This document shows, piece by piece, positions 5,338 through 5,491 of a DNA stretch of 5,491 nt. Source of the DNA: Hyphomicrobiales bacterium (GTDB lineage: Bacteria > Pseudomonadota > Alphaproteobacteria > Rhizobiales > S144-23); NCBI GenBank assembly GCA_015494375.1, contig WGBL01000041.1:1-5491 (forward strand), read 5' to 3'. Under the pieces are notes generated by a model, which was not told where the DNA came from, ran no database searches, and saw nothing but the letters and a program-made list of their open reading frames with translations. The position numbers and the translations under genes are program-made. Within the stretch, counting starts at the first letter, position 1; every line of letters starts with the position of its first letter.

Positions 5338-5491
5338 ATGAGTGATTTGGAGACCCAGCGCCGCAATATGGTGGACTCGCAGATACGCCCCGCCGAAATC
5401 ACCGATCGCCGTCTCATCCGCGCCATGCTGGAGGTGCCGCGCGAGGCCTTCGTTCCCGCCGCCATGCGCCAGCTTGCCTACATGGATGGCC
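5338..5491 (+). CDS. pcm: Protein-L-isoaspartate O-methyltransferase family protein, N-terminus (3' truncated)
   Basis: The first 51 codons of a gene that leaves by the right edge. The start reads MSDLETQRRNMVDSQIRP, then ITDRRLIRAMLEVPREAFVP and LAYMDG. This is the N-terminal helical region of the alphaproteobacterial protein-L-isoaspartate methyltransferase-like family, which in full length has a SAM-binding Rossmann domain of about 215-220 residues total. True Pcm repairs isoaspartyl residues in damaged proteins; this RRNMV-type subfamily is annotated by homology, and its substrate is less certain. The catalytic and SAM motifs are beyond the window. AGG at 5327-5329 lies 8 bases before the ATG, a modest ribosome binding site, and no in-frame start lies nearby upstream. 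The start codon forms an ATGA with the stop of a 12-codon upstream frame (5303-5341), possibly by chance. Confidence 0.8.
   Translation, partial: MSDLETQRRNMVDSQIRPAEITDRRLIRAMLEVPREAFVPAAMRQLAYMDG

Noticed and set aside
5112..5465. 117-codon open frame on the - strand across the dprA-pcm gap
   Set aside because: It overlaps the recognisable N-terminus of the methyltransferase gene antisense and reads through the 11-bp repeats; no family recognised.

Overview
The window is a GC-rich stretch with G or C at most third codon positions. It comes from a bacterial chromosome, almost certainly an alphaproteobacterium and by protein similarity probably Hyphomicrobiales (Rhizobiales-like). This placement rests on recognising the protein types from memory (PyrB with HPGPMNRGVEI, the pseudo-dihydroorotase type of PyrC, PlsY, DprA, and a RRNMV-type isoaspartate methyltransferase homologue), not on a search. 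All supported genes lie on the + strand and are housekeeping genes. I see no mobile element, phage gene, CRISPR array, tRNA or rRNA.

Layout: the 3' end of mnmA (tRNA 2-thiouridylase) runs in from the left edge to 356. A 136-bp gap follows, with 13/22-bp direct repeats and a possible promoter. Next come pyrB (493-1449), a 146-bp gap largely made of a 20-bp tandem repeat, and pyrC (1596-3008). pyrC overlaps plsY (3005-3679) by ATGA. After a 156-bp gap comes dprA (3836-5053, TTG start). A 284-bp gap with two more tandem repeats leads to the first 51 codons of a protein-L-isoaspartate O-methyltransferase family gene (5338 to the edge).

Function: PyrB makes carbamoyl-aspartate in pyrimidine synthesis. 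The adjacent PyrC has the dihydroorotase fold, but its HxH metal motif, bridging Asp and catalytic Asp are replaced, so it is probably a non-catalytic partner of PyrB, like the pseudo-dihydroorotase of Pseudomonas aspartate transcarbamoylase. PlsY makes lysophosphatidic acid for phospholipids. DprA loads RecA on incoming single-stranded DNA. The PyrC-PlsY-DprA neighbourhood is, as I recall, common in alphaproteobacteria.

The unusual part is not the gene content but the junctions. Four of the five gene junctions carry short tandem repeats, and each array has its own sequence and unit length: 13/22 bp, 20 bp, 24 bp followed by 15 bp, and 13 bp followed by 11 bp. The two arrays inside reading frames have units divisible by three; those outside do not. 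The 24-bp array repeats a Shine-Dalgarno core (GGAGGA) every 24 bp, gives PyrC an octapeptide-repeat tail, and its last copy is the likely ribosome binding site of plsY. The 15-bp array gives PlsY five T-x-W-L-G/A pentapeptides ahead of its first membrane helix. I do not see a new multi-gene system here.
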